A stretch of 64,000 nt of DNA, taken from positions 186,001-250,000 of the forward strand of contig OZ241979.1 of the NCBI GenBank assembly GCA_965204235.1, read 5' to 3'. The position numbers were made by a program, and so were the translations under genes. Source of the stretch: JAJDTQ01 sp965204235 (GTDB taxonomy: Bacteria; Desulfobacterota; Binatia; UBA9968; JAJDTQ01). Each line of letters begins with the position of its first letter. The first letter of the stretch is position 1. Of the stretch, positions 15,403-24,316 are shown piece by piece. Below the pieces are notes generated by a model. It was not told the origin of the DNA, searched no databases, and saw only the letters and a program-made list of their open reading frames with translations.

Positions 15403-16002
15403 GTTCCGGGTGGCTGAGTAGCTGGCCCGGGCGCGCAGCCGTTGGATCCATGCGGCCACGTTCTCGTAGTCCGGGTCCAGGGGCACTTCGAACCGTTCCA
15501 GCAGGGCGATGTTGGGCATGAAGGAGATGTCGGCGAGGCTGAACGAGCCGGCCAGGTACTCCCTGCCTTGCAGTTGCCTCTCGACCACGGTGAAGGCGGA
15601 CCCGATGCTGCCCTGGGTCTCCCGGATCAGCGCCGGGTCGCGCTCCGGTTCCGGCTTCCGGTATTCGTGGACCAGCTTGACGAAGTGCGGGTTGACCCGG
15701 TTGTCGCGGTAGTCCTCCATCAGACGGGCCCGGGCGCGGTTCTCCGAATCCGCGGGCAGCAGGGGAGGGTGCGGGTACTCGTCCTCCAGGTACTCGTTGA
15801 TGACCGTGGAGTCATAGACGACGAAACCGTCGTCGTCGAGGGCGGGCACTTGACCCAGGGGATGGATCTTCAGGTACGCCGGGTCCTTCTGCTCCTTACG
15901 GGTCAGGTCGATGACGACGCTCTCGAACTCCAGGCCCTTCTCCAGCAGGGCGATGCGCACCTTCAACGAGTTCGTTGACGGTGGGAAGTGGTAGAGTTTC
16001 AT
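15400..16002 (-). CDS. Glutathione S-transferase family protein
   Basis: 200 residues. N-terminal thioredoxin-fold domain opening MKLYHFPPSTNSLKVRIAL, with the cis-Pro strand G-Q-V-P-A-L-D-D-D-G and the glutathione gamma-Glu site V-Y-D-S-T-V-I-N-E-Y-L. The helical C-terminal domain contains L-A-G-S-F-S-L-A-D-I-S-F-M-P (N-capping box). Cytosolic, probably a detoxification or isomerase-type GST; substrate unknown. Its ATG overlaps the stop of the upstream epimerase (ATGA), so the two are translated together. Its TAG stop coincides with the end of mobile element A. Confidence 0.9.
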   Translation of the reverse strand: MKLYHFPPSTNSLKVRIALLEKGLEFESVVIDLTRKEQKDPAYLKIHPLGQVPALDDDGFVVYDSTVINEYLEDEYPHPPLLPADSENRARARLMEDYRDNRVNPHFVKLVHEYRKPEPERDPALIRETQGSIGSAFTVVERQLQGREYLAGSFSLADISFMPNIALLERFEVPLDPDYENVAAWIQRLRARASYSATRN

Positions 16003-16991
16003 GTGCCCGGACCTCCTGCCTTTCGTGTCCCCGCGTCCAGCCGCCGGACGCTCTCCACGTAGTCCCGGACGCCGGCTTCCAGGTCGTACTGCGGCTCGTA
16101 GCCCAGTTGCTCCCGGGCCTTGCCGATGTCGAAGACGCAGTAGCTCTGCTTGTAGCCGTCGCGGAAGTCCAGGCCCGGGCCGATGTCGATCCGGACGTCC
16201 GGGAACATGCGTCCCAGCACCGAGCCGAAGTCCTTGAGGGTGACGCCCCGTCCGGTCCCCACGTTGAAGGTCCACCGGGTGAGGCTTTCGGCCTCCAGGG
16301 CCAGCGCGACGGAACGGGCCACGTCCCCGACGTACACCACGTCGTTCCGCTGGTCGCCGCCCCGGGGGACCGCCACGTCCCGCCCGGCCATGGCGTCCTC
16401 GATGATCTTCCCGTACAGGGCCAGCACGCCGTGCCGGGCGAGCTTTCCCGGACCGTAGATGGAGGGGTAGCGCAGGGCCACGAACTCCACTCCGTAGCGC
16501 CTGCGGTAGTAGGCGCCCAGGGTCTCCGAGCACACCTTGGTGACGCCGTACAGGTCCGAGGGGTCCGGCGGGTGGGACTCGTCCAGGGGCGCGAAGTCCG
16601 GGTGCCCGTGGCGGCCGCGGATGTCGCCGATGAAAGCGTTGGAGCTGGTATAGACCACGCGCCGGACGTTGCAGGCCCGGGCCGCCTCCAGCACGTTCAG
16701 GGTCCCGTCCACCCCCACCGCCACGGCCAGGCGGGGGTTGGCCTCCGCGGGTCCGGGCATGAGGGCCGCCATGTGCGCGATGTGCGTGACGGCGTGGGCC
16801 GCCGCCGCTTCCCGCAGCGCCGCGCCGTCCAGCACGTCGCCGGTCACCACCTCCACCCGGTCTGCGATGTCCGCGATCAGGGAAAGGTCCGCGCGGACGT
16901 CCAGCAGCACCGGGCGCTGTCCGCGGGAGACCAGGAGACGCGCCGCGGCCGCCCCGTTCACGCCGGTCCCGCCGGTGATGAGAACCTTCAT
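15999..16991 (-). CDS. NAD(P)-dependent epimerase/dehydratase (extended SDR)
   Basis: 330 residues. Rossmann motif G-G-T-G-V-N-G near residue 7, D-V-R acidic cofactor residue after beta2, and the catalytic Y-G-V-T-K with an upstream Y-T-S-S-N serine strand. These mark the extended SDR class that acts on nucleotide sugars or related substrates. No sugar genes are adjacent, so the substrate is open. It overlaps the GST by four bases and starts just before the divergent rhomboid gene; the two starts share an intergenic stretch of only about 55 bases. Confidence 0.87.
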   Translation of the reverse strand: MKVLITGGTGVNGAAAARLLVSRGQRPVLLDVRADLSLIADIADRVEVVTGDVLDGAALREAAAAHAVTHIAHMAALMPGPAEANPRLAVAVGVDGTLNVLEAARACNVRRVVYTSSNAFIGDIRGRHGHPDFAPLDESHPPDPSDLYGVTKVCSETLGAYYRRRYGVEFVALRYPSIYGPGKLARHGVLALYGKIIEDAMAGRDVAVPRGGDQRNDVVYVGDVARSVALALEAESLTRWTFNVGTGRGVTLKDFGSVLGRMFPDVRIDIGPGLDFRDGYKQSYCVFDIGKAREQLGYEPQYDLEAGVRDYVESVRRLDAGTRKAGGPGT

Positions 16992-17035
16992 GCCGTCCCC
17001 ACCTTTAGCCGCTTACGGTGCATCATGCAATCCGT

Positions 17036-17041
17036 TATAGT
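17036..17041 (+). promoter_or_regulatory. -10 box (TATAGT) six bases before rhomboid ATG
   Basis: TATAGT is followed by six bases and then the ATG at 17048, the same geometry as the promoter at 1941-1968, implying a leaderless transcript. The -35 is weak. Confidence 0.4.
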
Positions 17042-17047
17042 GGCCCC

Positions 17048-17788
17048 ATGATGTACCGGACCCAACCGGCCTACGGCTCGTTCAGCTTCGGGGGGCCGGT
17101 GACCCCCGCGGTCAAGTGGCTGCTGGTGGTCAACCTCGCGGTGTTCGTCCTGCAGCTCCCCTGGCTGGCGGGCCGGCCGCTGTTCTGGATCTTCGGCCTC
17201 GTTCCCCGGTTGGTGTGGCAGGACTTCCACGTCTGGCAGCTCTTCACCTACCAGTTCCTCCACTTCGGACTGTTCCACATCCTGTTCAACATGCTCGCCC
17301 TGTGGATGTTCGGCTGCGACCTGGAGCGGGCGTGGGGGACGCGCGCCTTCCTGAAGTACTACTGGGTGTCGGTGCTGGGGGGCGGCCTGTGCGTCCTGTT
17401 CCTGGAGCCCGGCCAAGCCATACCCACCATCGGCGCCTCGGCCGGCATCTACGGGGTCCTGCTCGCGTACGGGCGGATGTATCCCGACAACGTGATCTAC
17501 CTCTACCTGCTGTTCCCCATCCGGATGAAGTACTTCGTGCTCATCATCGGCGCCATCGCCTTCTTCTCGTCCATCAGCCCGGGGAACTCCGGCATCTCCC
17601 ACCTGGGCCACCTCGGAGGCATGCTGTTCGGCTACGCGTACCTCCGATGGGGGTACGCGCTGCGCTGGCGGCGCTCCTGGGCCACCGTCAAGCAACAGTA
17701 CTACCTCTTCCGGCTGGCCCGCCTCAAACGGCGGTTCCGGGTCATCGAAGGGAGCAGGAAAGACGACGAGCCTCCCACCCTGCACTGA
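17048..17788 (+). CDS. Rhomboid family intramembrane serine protease
   Basis: 246 residues, six or seven TM segments, inner membrane. The catalytic dyad is visible: Ser in I-G-A-S-A-G-I-Y-G (TM4) and His in S-H-L-G-H-L-G-G-M-L-F-G. The L1-loop motif W-Q-L-F-T-Y-Q-F-L-H and the H-I-L-F-N-M-L-A-L-W-M-F-G segment are typical. A basic cytoplasmic tail follows. Rhomboids cut TM helices of client proteins; the client is unknown. The start is placed at 17048 because a TATAGT box sits six bases upstream; a GTG at 17018 would extend it. Confidence 0.92.
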   Translation: MMYRTQPAYGSFSFGGPVTPAVKWLLVVNLAVFVLQLPWLAGRPLFWIFGLVPRLVWQDFHVWQLFTYQFLHFGLFHILFNMLALWMFGCDLERAWGTRAFLKYYWVSVLGGGLCVLFLEPGQAIPTIGASAGIYGVLLAYGRMYPDNVIYLYLLFPIRMKYFVLIIGAIAFFSSISPGNSGISHLGHLGGMLFGYAYLRWGYALRWRRSWATVKQQYYLFRLARLKRRFRVIEGSRKDDEPPTLH

Positions 17789-17807
17789 TCCGCCGCGGCG
17801 GGGCGGG

Positions 17808-18227
17808 TCACTCGGCCGGGTCGGGCCGGCGCGACTGCTTGAGCTCGCTCCGCCTGCGCTTGTGGTCGAGCCGCCGTTGCCTGGACGCCGGGGACGGCGC
17901 GGTCCTGCGGCGGGGCGCAGGCGGTTCCGCGGCTCTCCGTACCAGCTTGACGAGACGCTCCAGCGCGTCGTCCCGGTTGCGGGACTGGTCCCGGTAGCGC
18001 CGCGCCTCGATGGTCAGGACCCCGCGCTTGTCCACGCGCGCGCCCCCGAGGCGCAGGAGCCGTTGCCGCACGGCTTCGGGCAGGGAGGGGGAAGCCGCCA
18101 CGTGGAACCGGAGCTGCACCGCGGTGGAGGTCTTGTTCACGTTCTGCCCGCCGGGGCCGGAGGCCCGGATGAAGCGCTCCCGGATCTCGCGCTCGTCCAG
18201 TTGGATACGGCTGGTGATTCGCAGCAT
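17808..18227 (-). CDS. arfB: Peptidyl-tRNA hydrolase ArfB (YaeJ), ribosome rescue
   Basis: 139 residues. Opens L-R-I-T-S-R-I-Q-L-D-E-R-E-I and carries the G-P-G-G-Q-N-V-N-K-T-S-T-A-V-Q-L catalytic GGQ loop with no codon-recognition domain, as in stand-alone rescue hydrolases. The C-terminus is long and Arg/Lys-rich (R-Q-R-R-L-D-H-K-R-R-R-S), the tail that enters the empty mRNA channel of stalled ribosomes. It releases the nascent chain from non-stop complexes. Convergent with rhomboid (19-base gap) and divergent from sppA. Confidence 0.92.
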   Translation of the reverse strand: MLRITSRIQLDEREIRERFIRASGPGGQNVNKTSTAVQLRFHVAASPSLPEAVRQRLLRLGGARVDKRGVLTIEARRYRDQSRNRDDALERLVKLVRRAAEPPAPRRRTAPSPASRQRRLDHKRRRSELKQSRRPDPAE

Positions 18228-18338
18228 GTCCCGGAGGCGGTGATGTCCCGGAGGGTAGAGGGCCACACCTGTAGCAGATCGAGCAGCGCGGTGCGAGTAC
18301 TGCTCCGCGGCGGGTAACGAACCGGTCGAGGAGGGTCC

Positions 18339-20123
18339 ATGCGTATCGTCCGAAGCTTTCTCATGGTGGTTGGCGCCGCGGCCGTCCTGGCCGCGGCCGG
18401 TGCGGTCGCAGCCGCGTGGTTCCTCTCCACGCGGACACTGCCCGTGCCGGAACGGACCGTCCTCGCCCTGGACCTCCACGGCAACGTGGTCGAGTACGCG
18501 CCGCCCGACTTCACGCGGCTGCTCCGGCGCAGGACGCCCCGCGCGAGGCTCTGGCGGGTGGTCGAGACCCTCCACAGGGCGAAGGCGGACGACCGGGTCG
18601 TGGGTCTCATGGCGCGGATCGACGCTCCCGGCATGGGCTGGGCCCAGGTCCAGGAGCTGCGCGACGCGGTCCTCGCGTTCCGTCAGTCGGGCAAGCCGGC
18701 CGTGGCCTTCGCCGAGTCCTTCGGCGAGTTCGGCCCGGGGAACGACGCCTTCTACCTCGCCGCGGCCTTCGACGAGATCTACCTGCAACCCTCCGGCAGC
18801 GTGGGCCTGACGGGTCTGCTGGCCCAGGGCTACTTCGTGAAGGGCGCGCTGGAAAAGCTGGGCGTGGAGCCCCGGCTGGACGAACGCGAGGAGTACAAGG
18901 GCATCAAGGGGGTCTTGAGCGAACGCGGGTTCACCCCCCCTCAGAGGGAAGCCCTGGTCCGGGTCCTCCAGTCCCTGTCGGAGCAGGTGACCGCGGGGAT
19001 CGCGGAAGGCCGGGGACTCTCCCGGGCGGACGTCCGCGGGTTGATGGAGCAGGCGCCCCTGTCCGCGGGGGAGGCCCTGGACGCCAGGCTGGTGGACGGG
19101 CTCCGCTACCGCGACGAAGTGCGCCGTCTGGTGGAGGACCGGCTGGGGGCGGACGTGGAGTTCCTCCCCCTGTTCCGTTACACGAGAAGGCTGGAGCCGG
19201 AGGGGCCAGAGCCGGAGGGAGAGCCGGCCGCCACCGTGGCCCTGATCTACGGCGTGGGCCAGGTCCGGGGAGGGCGGAACCGGTACGACCCCATCGGGGG
19301 CGGCCTGTCCATGGGCTCGGACAGCGTGGTGCGCGCGTTCCGCCGCGCGGTGGAGGACGACGAGGTCCGGGCCGTCATCTTTCGCATCGACAGCCCCGGA
19401 GGCTCTTACGTGGCCTCGGACACCATCCGGCGCGAGGTGGCGCGGGCGAGGCGGCGCGGCAAGCCGGTGATCGTCTCCATGGGGAACGTGGCGGGCTCCG
19501 GGGGCTATTTCGTGGCGGCCCCCGCGGACCGGATCATCGCCCAACCCGGCACGCTCACGGGCTCCATCGGCGTGGCCGCGGGCAAGGTCGTGACCAGCGG
19601 CCTGTGGGAGAAGTTGGGGGTGTCCTGGGACCAGGTGGCGGCCAACCCCAACGCGACCTTCTGGAGCGCGCTCCACGACTACGACCCGGACCAGTGGAAG
19701 CGTCTGGAGCGCCTGCTCGACGTCGTCTATGACGATTTCGTGTCCAGGGTCGCCGAGGGGCGGAAGCTCTCGGAGGAAGAGGTGAGACGGGTGGCCAAGG
19801 GCCGGGTCTGGACCGGCGCGGACGCCAGGGAGCGCGGACTCGTGGACGAGCTCGGCGGCTACGCCGCGGCGCTGCGGGCGGCGCGCGAAGCCCTGGGCCT
19901 GCCTCCGGACGGCGTGGTCCGGCTGCGGGTCCTGCCGCGCAGGAAGTCCGCGGTGCGGCTGCTGGTGGAAGAGTTTGCGGGCGACTGGGACCTGGACGCC
20001 CCGGTTCCGGCCACCGAAGCCTGGAGCGAGGCGCTGGCGCCGTTGGCGCGCTGGGCCCGGCAGGCCGGCTTGACCGGCCGCCCGGGCGTGCTGGAGATGG
20101 AGCTTCCGGGTCGGCTTCGATAG
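18339..20123 (+). CDS. sppA: Signal peptide peptidase SppA, 67K type
   Basis: 594 residues, the double-domain (E. coli-like) length. An N-terminal TM anchor (about residues 6-27) is followed by two crotonase-fold repeats. The catalytic lysine lies in the first repeat (E-E-Y-K-G-I-K-G-V-L-S-E) and the nucleophilic serine in the second (G-N-V-A-G-S-G-G-Y-F-V-A). It forms a membrane-bound tetramer that degrades cleaved signal peptides. A GGAGGG RBS sits just before the ATG. Appears complete and single-gene. Confidence 0.93.
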   Translation: MRIVRSFLMVVGAAAVLAAAGAVAAAWFLSTRTLPVPERTVLALDLHGNVVEYAPPDFTRLLRRRTPRARLWRVVETLHRAKADDRVVGLMARIDAPGMGWAQVQELRDAVLAFRQSGKPAVAFAESFGEFGPGNDAFYLAAAFDEIYLQPSGSVGLTGLLAQGYFVKGALEKLGVEPRLDEREEYKGIKGVLSERGFTPPQREALVRVLQSLSEQVTAGIAEGRGLSRADVRGLMEQAPLSAGEALDARLVDGLRYRDEVRRLVEDRLGADVEFLPLFRYTRRLEPEGPEPEGEPAATVALIYGVGQVRGGRNRYDPIGGGLSMGSDSVVRAFRRAVEDDEVRAVIFRIDSPGGSYVASDTIRREVARARRRGKPVIVSMGNVAGSGGYFVAAPADRIIAQPGTLTGSIGVAAGKVVTSGLWEKLGVSWDQVAANPNATFWSALHDYDPDQWKRLERLLDVVYDDFVSRVAEGRKLSEEEVRRVAKGRVWTGADARERGLVDELGGYAAALRAAREALGLPPDGVVRLRVLPRRKSAVRLLVEEFAGDWDLDAPVPATEAWSEALAPLARWARQAGLTGRPGVLEMELPGRLR

Positions 20124-20185
20124 CACTCCACGGACTCGCCGCGGGGGAACCGGAGACCCCGCGGACCGAGCGGGTCCGGCGTTGC

Positions 20186-20214
20186 TTGACACGGCGAACG
20201 GCGCTTTGCTAGGA
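20186..20214 (+). promoter_or_regulatory. Promoter candidate for the CoA-transferase operon
   Basis: TTGACA at 20186-20191, a 17-nt spacer and CTAGGA at 20209-20214 (preceded by TTTG). It lies 25 bases before the ATG at 20240. The -35 is perfect and the -10 weak. Confidence 0.4.
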
Positions 20215-20239
20215 GCCTGTCCGAGCCCCCTGGTGCGAA

Positions 20240-21517
20240 ATGCTCGACGGAATCAGAGTCCTGGAGCTCGGCCACATCGTCGCCGGTCCCACCGCCGGCC
20301 TCGTCCTCGCCGCGCTGGGCGCGGACGTCATCAAGGTGGAGCGCCCGGGCAGCGGCGACCAGGCCCGGTTCAGCCGCGGCAACCAGGGGTATTTCCTGGC
20401 CTTCAACGGCAACAAGCGCAGCATCGCCCTGGACCTCAAGGAGCCGCGGGGCCGGGACGCGTTCGCGCGCCTCCTGCGCACGGCCCACGTGGTCATCGAC
20501 AACTACGGTCCCGAGGTGCTGGAGCGCATGGGTCTCGGCTTCGAGGCCATGCAGCGGATCCGGCCGGGACTGCTCCACTGCGGCATCAAGGGGTTCCTTG
20601 CCGGACCCTACGAAAGGCGCAACCTGCTGGACGAGCCGGCCCAGATGATGGGCGGACTCGCCTACATGACCGGCCCTCCGGGCGCGCCCCTGCGCGCGGG
20701 CGCCTCGGTCGTGGACGTGACCGGCGCCCTGTTCGGCGTCATCGGCATACTCGCCGCGCTGTTCCGGCGCGACCGCGGCGGCGGGGGCGGCCCCGTGCGG
20801 GAAGGGCAGGAGAGGGACGGCGTCGAGACCGGTGACGCCGGCGGAGGCAACGCCGTCCGGGTGGGGCTGTTCGAGACCGCGGTGTTCCTGGTGTCCCAGC
20901 ACATCGCCAAGGCGGGCATATCCGGGGAGGTCCCGGCCCCCATGACCGAGCGCGGCGTGGGACAGGACCTCGGGTGGGGCATCTACCGGGTGTTCGAGAC
21001 CCGGGACCGGCGCCACGTGTTCATCGGCGTCACCAGCGACGCCCAGTGGGAGTCCTATTGCCGCGAGTTCGGGCTGGACGACCTCTGGGCCGAAGCGGCG
21101 CTGCGGAGCAACGCGGGCCGACGCAGGGAGTTCGCCCGGTTGACCCGGCGCACCGAGGAGCTGGCGCGCGCCTGCGACTTCCGCGGCCTGGTGGCCAGGC
21201 TCGAGGCGGCCAACGTCCCCCACGCGCCGGTCAACACCCCCATGGACCTGTTCGACCATCCCCACTTGGCGGAACGGGGGCACATGACGGAGCTGACTGC
21301 GCCGGACGGGACGTCGTCGCCGCTGCCCGGGCTGCCCATGGACTTCCGGCGCTCGGACCTGCCGCGCCGCGCGGACCCGCCGGCCCTGGGAGCCCACACG
21401 GTTCCCCTGCTGCGGGAATTGGGCTACTCGGAGGACGACATATCGGCCATCACCGGCGCCGACCCGCCCTCCCCGGAAGGGGCGGGTCCCGTTCGGAGCG
21501 GGCGGGAGGGCGCATGA
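20240..21517 (+). CDS. Class III CoA-transferase (CaiB/BaiF family)
   Basis: 425 residues. Starts M-L-D-G-I-R-V-L-E-L-G-H-I-V-A-G-P, the usual family opening, with catalytic Asp in A-S-V-V-D-V-T-G-A-L-F-G near residue 160. It moves CoA from one acyl-CoA to an incoming carboxylic acid, activating it for catabolism. A Gly/charged low-complexity stretch of about 30 residues (R-G-G-G-G-G-P-V-R-E-G and on) after the N-domain is unusual. Head of a tight operon: its TGA overlaps the next ATG. The substrate is likely the acid imported by the TctAB fusion downstream (inference). Confidence 0.92.
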   Translation: MLDGIRVLELGHIVAGPTAGLVLAALGADVIKVERPGSGDQARFSRGNQGYFLAFNGNKRSIALDLKEPRGRDAFARLLRTAHVVIDNYGPEVLERMGLGFEAMQRIRPGLLHCGIKGFLAGPYERRNLLDEPAQMMGGLAYMTGPPGAPLRAGASVVDVTGALFGVIGILAALFRRDRGGGGGPVREGQERDGVETGDAGGGNAVRVGLFETAVFLVSQHIAKAGISGEVPAPMTERGVGQDLGWGIYRVFETRDRRHVFIGVTSDAQWESYCREFGLDDLWAEAALRSNAGRRREFARLTRRTEELARACDFRGLVARLEAANVPHAPVNTPMDLFDHPHLAERGHMTELTAPDGTSSPLPGLPMDFRRSDLPRRADPPALGAHTVPLLRELGYSEDDISAITGADPPSPEGAGPVRSGREGA

Positions 21518-22632
21518 AAGCGGACGAGCCAGTCGATATGGCGCAGGTGGACGCGGCCATCGACGCCTGGAAGGCGTTGACCGAGGAGATGACGGGCTCG
21601 GTGGTGGAGGAGCGCAAGCCCTGGGTGAACTCTGTGACCGAGGACGCCATCCGGCACTTCGCCTACGGCACGGACGACGACAACCCCCTCTGGACCGACG
21701 CCGAATACGCCGCCCGGACGCCCCACCGCAAGGTCCCGGCGCCGCCCGCGTTCGTCTTCGCCCACCGCTACCCGATACTCCACGGGGCGCCGGTGAAGGC
21801 CCCGCTGGCGTCCCTCATCGGCGGCGTGGAGGTGGAATGGTTCGAGCACGTGTACGCGGGCGACGTCCTCCGTTCCGAGCCGCGCCAGAAGGAAACCTTC
21901 GAGAAGCGCAACAGGGAGGGCCGGCGCCTCAACTTCGTCCTGTCGGAGATCGACTACCGCAACCAGCGGGACGCGCTGGTGGCGAGGGCCGCGGGCACCA
22001 TGATCATGGCCACGCAGGTGGGTCTCCGGACCATGATGGAGCACCGGACGCCCCGCTACGGCGAGGAGGACCTGGAGCGGCTCGAGGCGGTGTGGCGCGG
22101 CGAGCGCCGCCGCGGCGCGGACACCCTGTTCTTCGAGGACGTGGAAGTGGGCCACGAGGTCCCGTCCATCGTCCGGGGACCCCTGACCATCGGCGACATG
22201 GTGGCGTGGAACGCGGCCATCGGGCCGTCCTACAAGGCCGGACGCCGGGGTTACCTGGACCTCACCCAGGCCATGCACACCGCCATGGTGAACCCGGTGA
22301 CGGGTTTTCCCGTCAAGTACTCCCAGCAGCACGAAGACGCCAACCTGGCCGCGGGGCGCGGTATGCCGGCGCCGTTCGACAACGGCGTGATGCGGTTCGC
22401 CTGGGTGGCGCCCCTGGTGACCAATTGGATGGGAGACCGGGGGTTCCTGAAGCGCCTGAAGGTGCAGGTGGCCCGGCCGGGACTCTACGGCGACCTCACC
22501 ACGTATGCCGCACGGGTCACCGCCAAGGACGAAGAGGCCGGGACGGTGGCCCTGGAGATCACCGGGACCCGGCAGGGCGAGGCGGTGAACACCCGCGGCG
22601 CCGCGGAGGTGGCGCTGCCCCGCCGAACCTGA
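21514..22632 (+). CDS. MaoC-type hydratase with FAS1-like N-domain
   Basis: 372 residues. Two hot-dog repeats: an N-terminal FAS1-like dehydratase domain (F-A-Y-G-T-D-D-D-N-P-L-W-T-D, the family N-P-x-x pocket) and a C-terminal MaoC-like half (F-F-E-D-V-E-V-G-H-E-V-P, then G-D-M-V-A-W-N-A-A). It probably hydrates an enoyl-CoA or dehydrates a 3-hydroxyacyl-CoA formed after CoA transfer. The start overlaps the CoA-transferase stop (ATGA) and has a GGGAGGG RBS. Confidence 0.82.
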   Translation: MKADEPVDMAQVDAAIDAWKALTEEMTGSVVEERKPWVNSVTEDAIRHFAYGTDDDNPLWTDAEYAARTPHRKVPAPPAFVFAHRYPILHGAPVKAPLASLIGGVEVEWFEHVYAGDVLRSEPRQKETFEKRNREGRRLNFVLSEIDYRNQRDALVARAAGTMIMATQVGLRTMMEHRTPRYGEEDLERLEAVWRGERRRGADTLFFEDVEVGHEVPSIVRGPLTIGDMVAWNAAIGPSYKAGRRGYLDLTQAMHTAMVNPVTGFPVKYSQQHEDANLAAGRGMPAPFDNGVMRFAWVAPLVTNWMGDRGFLKRLKVQVARPGLYGDLTTYAARVTAKDEEAGTVALEITGTRQGEAVNTRGAAEVALPRRT

Positions 22633-22769
22633 AGGCGGAGGACCGGCAACGGCGAGGCGAAGGGGAGACGCAGCCCCCGGGCGTCCCGCCCGCGTCCGAA
22701 AGCATGGAACGGGGTAGGGACGGGAAGTCCGCAGTACGCGGACGCGGCGCTCCAACGGAAGGGAGAACC

Positions 22770-24281
22770 ATGGCGAGCAACGACGGCAACGGGCTGCCGG
22801 CCCGATGGGACGTGGAGACCGACGTGGCGGTGGTGGGTTTCGGTTTCGCCGGGGGCGTGGCCTCGGTGGCGGCCGCGGACGCCGGGGCGGAAGTGACGCT
22901 GGTGGAGAAGATGCCCAACCCCGGCGGCATCTCGATCCTTGCGGGCGGCGGCATCGCCACCGCCGTGGACGAGGACAAGGCGTTCGAGTACCTCCGGCAC
23001 ACCAACGCCGGAAGGACGCCGGACGACGTGCTGCGCGCCCTGGCCCGGGGCATGACCGAGATGAAGGAGTTCGTGAAGGAGCTGGTGAAGGAGACGCCGT
23101 TCGAGCTGGAGGAGCAGCGCAACGGCGGCACCTACCCCTTTCCCGGCGGGGAAGGGCTGGACGGCTTCAAGATCGCGCCCATGGAAGGCTATCAGGGGTT
23201 CGAGTGGGCCAAGGGGCTGCGCGGCGGCGCCCGCCTCTTCAAGGTGCTGCTGGACAACGTGGAGGCGCGCCCGAAGATCTCGGTGCGGCTGTCCACGCCG
23301 GCCCGGCGCCTGGTGCGGCATCCGGACCACGGCATCGTCGGGCTGGTGGCGGAGGACCGGGGACGGGAGTTGGCCATCAAGGCGCGCCAGGGGGTGATAC
23401 TGGCCTGCGGCGGCTTCGAGAACAACGACGAGATGAAGCGGAACTACTTCGAGGCCATGCCCGTCTATACGCTCTTCACCGGCAACACCGGCGACGGCAT
23501 CACCATGGCCCAGGAGGTGGGGGCGTCCCTGTGGCACATGTGGCATTTCCACGGCAGCTACGGGTTCAAGTACCCCGAGTTCCCCCTGGCGTTCCGCCAC
23601 TGCTTCCGGGGGCCGCGCAAGGAGGACTGGGTGATGCCCTGGATCGCGGTGGACAAGTACGGACGCCGGTTCATGAACGAGTACCCGCCGGCGGTGCAGG
23701 ACACCGGCCATCGCGCGCTGGAGTTCTACGACGCCGACAGGCAGGAGTTCCCCCGCATACCCGCCTACCTGGTGTTCGACGAGAAGGGCCGCAAGCTGGG
23801 TCCGGTGGGGCAGCCCACGGTCCACGACGAGAACGTCTCCTACGAGTGGAGCGAGGACAACCTCGCAGAGGTGGAGAGGGGCTGGATCCGGAAGGCGGAC
23901 CACCTGGAAGGCATCGCCGCGCAGATACCCGCGGACCCCGGGACGCTGGCCGCGACGGTGGAGGAGTGGAACCGCTTGTGCGCCAGCCGCGGGGAGGACC
24001 GCTACCACCGCCTGCCCGGAACCCGGCTGTCCATCGACACCCCGCCGTTCTACCTCATGGAGGTCTGGCCCATCGTCTCCAACACCCAGGGAGGCCCGGT
24101 GCACGACGCCGGGCAGCACGTGCTGGACGTGCGCAGCGAGCCCATCCGGCGGCTCTTCTCGGCCGGGGAGTGCGGCTCGTCCTTCGGCCACCTGTACCTC
24201 GAAGCCGGCAACATCACCGAGTGTTTCGTCACCGGACGCATCGCCGGCCGCAACGCGGTCGCGCTGGAGCCGTGGCCCTGA
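22770..24281 (+). CDS. FAD-dependent fumarate reductase/ketosteroid dehydrogenase-like flavoprotein 1
   Basis: 503 residues. N-terminal FAD Rossmann motif V-A-V-V-G-F-G-F-A-G-G-V-A with E at the end of beta2 (V-E-K-M-P-N-P-G-G-I-S). Later blocks are typical of the flavocytochrome c/KstD family: V-I-L-A-C-G-G-F-E-N-N, T-G-N-T-G-D-G-I-T-M-A and the C-terminal G-E-C-G-S-S-F-G-H-L-Y. No signal peptide, so cytosolic. Likely reduces an unsaturated acid or dehydrogenates a saturated one. A GGGAGAACC RBS fixes the ATG. Paralogous to the gene at 26425. Confidence 0.88.
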   Translation: MASNDGNGLPARWDVETDVAVVGFGFAGGVASVAAADAGAEVTLVEKMPNPGGISILAGGGIATAVDEDKAFEYLRHTNAGRTPDDVLRALARGMTEMKEFVKELVKETPFELEEQRNGGTYPFPGGEGLDGFKIAPMEGYQGFEWAKGLRGGARLFKVLLDNVEARPKISVRLSTPARRLVRHPDHGIVGLVAEDRGRELAIKARQGVILACGGFENNDEMKRNYFEAMPVYTLFTGNTGDGITMAQEVGASLWHMWHFHGSYGFKYPEFPLAFRHCFRGPRKEDWVMPWIAVDKYGRRFMNEYPPAVQDTGHRALEFYDADRQEFPRIPAYLVFDEKGRKLGPVGQPTVHDENVSYEWSEDNLAEVERGWIRKADHLEGIAAQIPADPGTLAATVEEWNRLCASRGEDRYHRLPGTRLSIDTPPFYLMEVWPIVSNTQGGPVHDAGQHVLDVRSEPIRRLFSAGECGSSFGHLYLEAGNITECFVTGRIAGRNAVALEPWP

Positions 24282-24316
24282 GGCCCGGACCGGCTCGCGT
24301 CCCCCCGGCATGAGCC

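Noticed and set aside
14962..15417. Open frames inside the 496-bp element
   Set aside because: The proteins are Pro-rich, low-complexity readings of G/C tracts with no start context; both copies show the same as a by-product.
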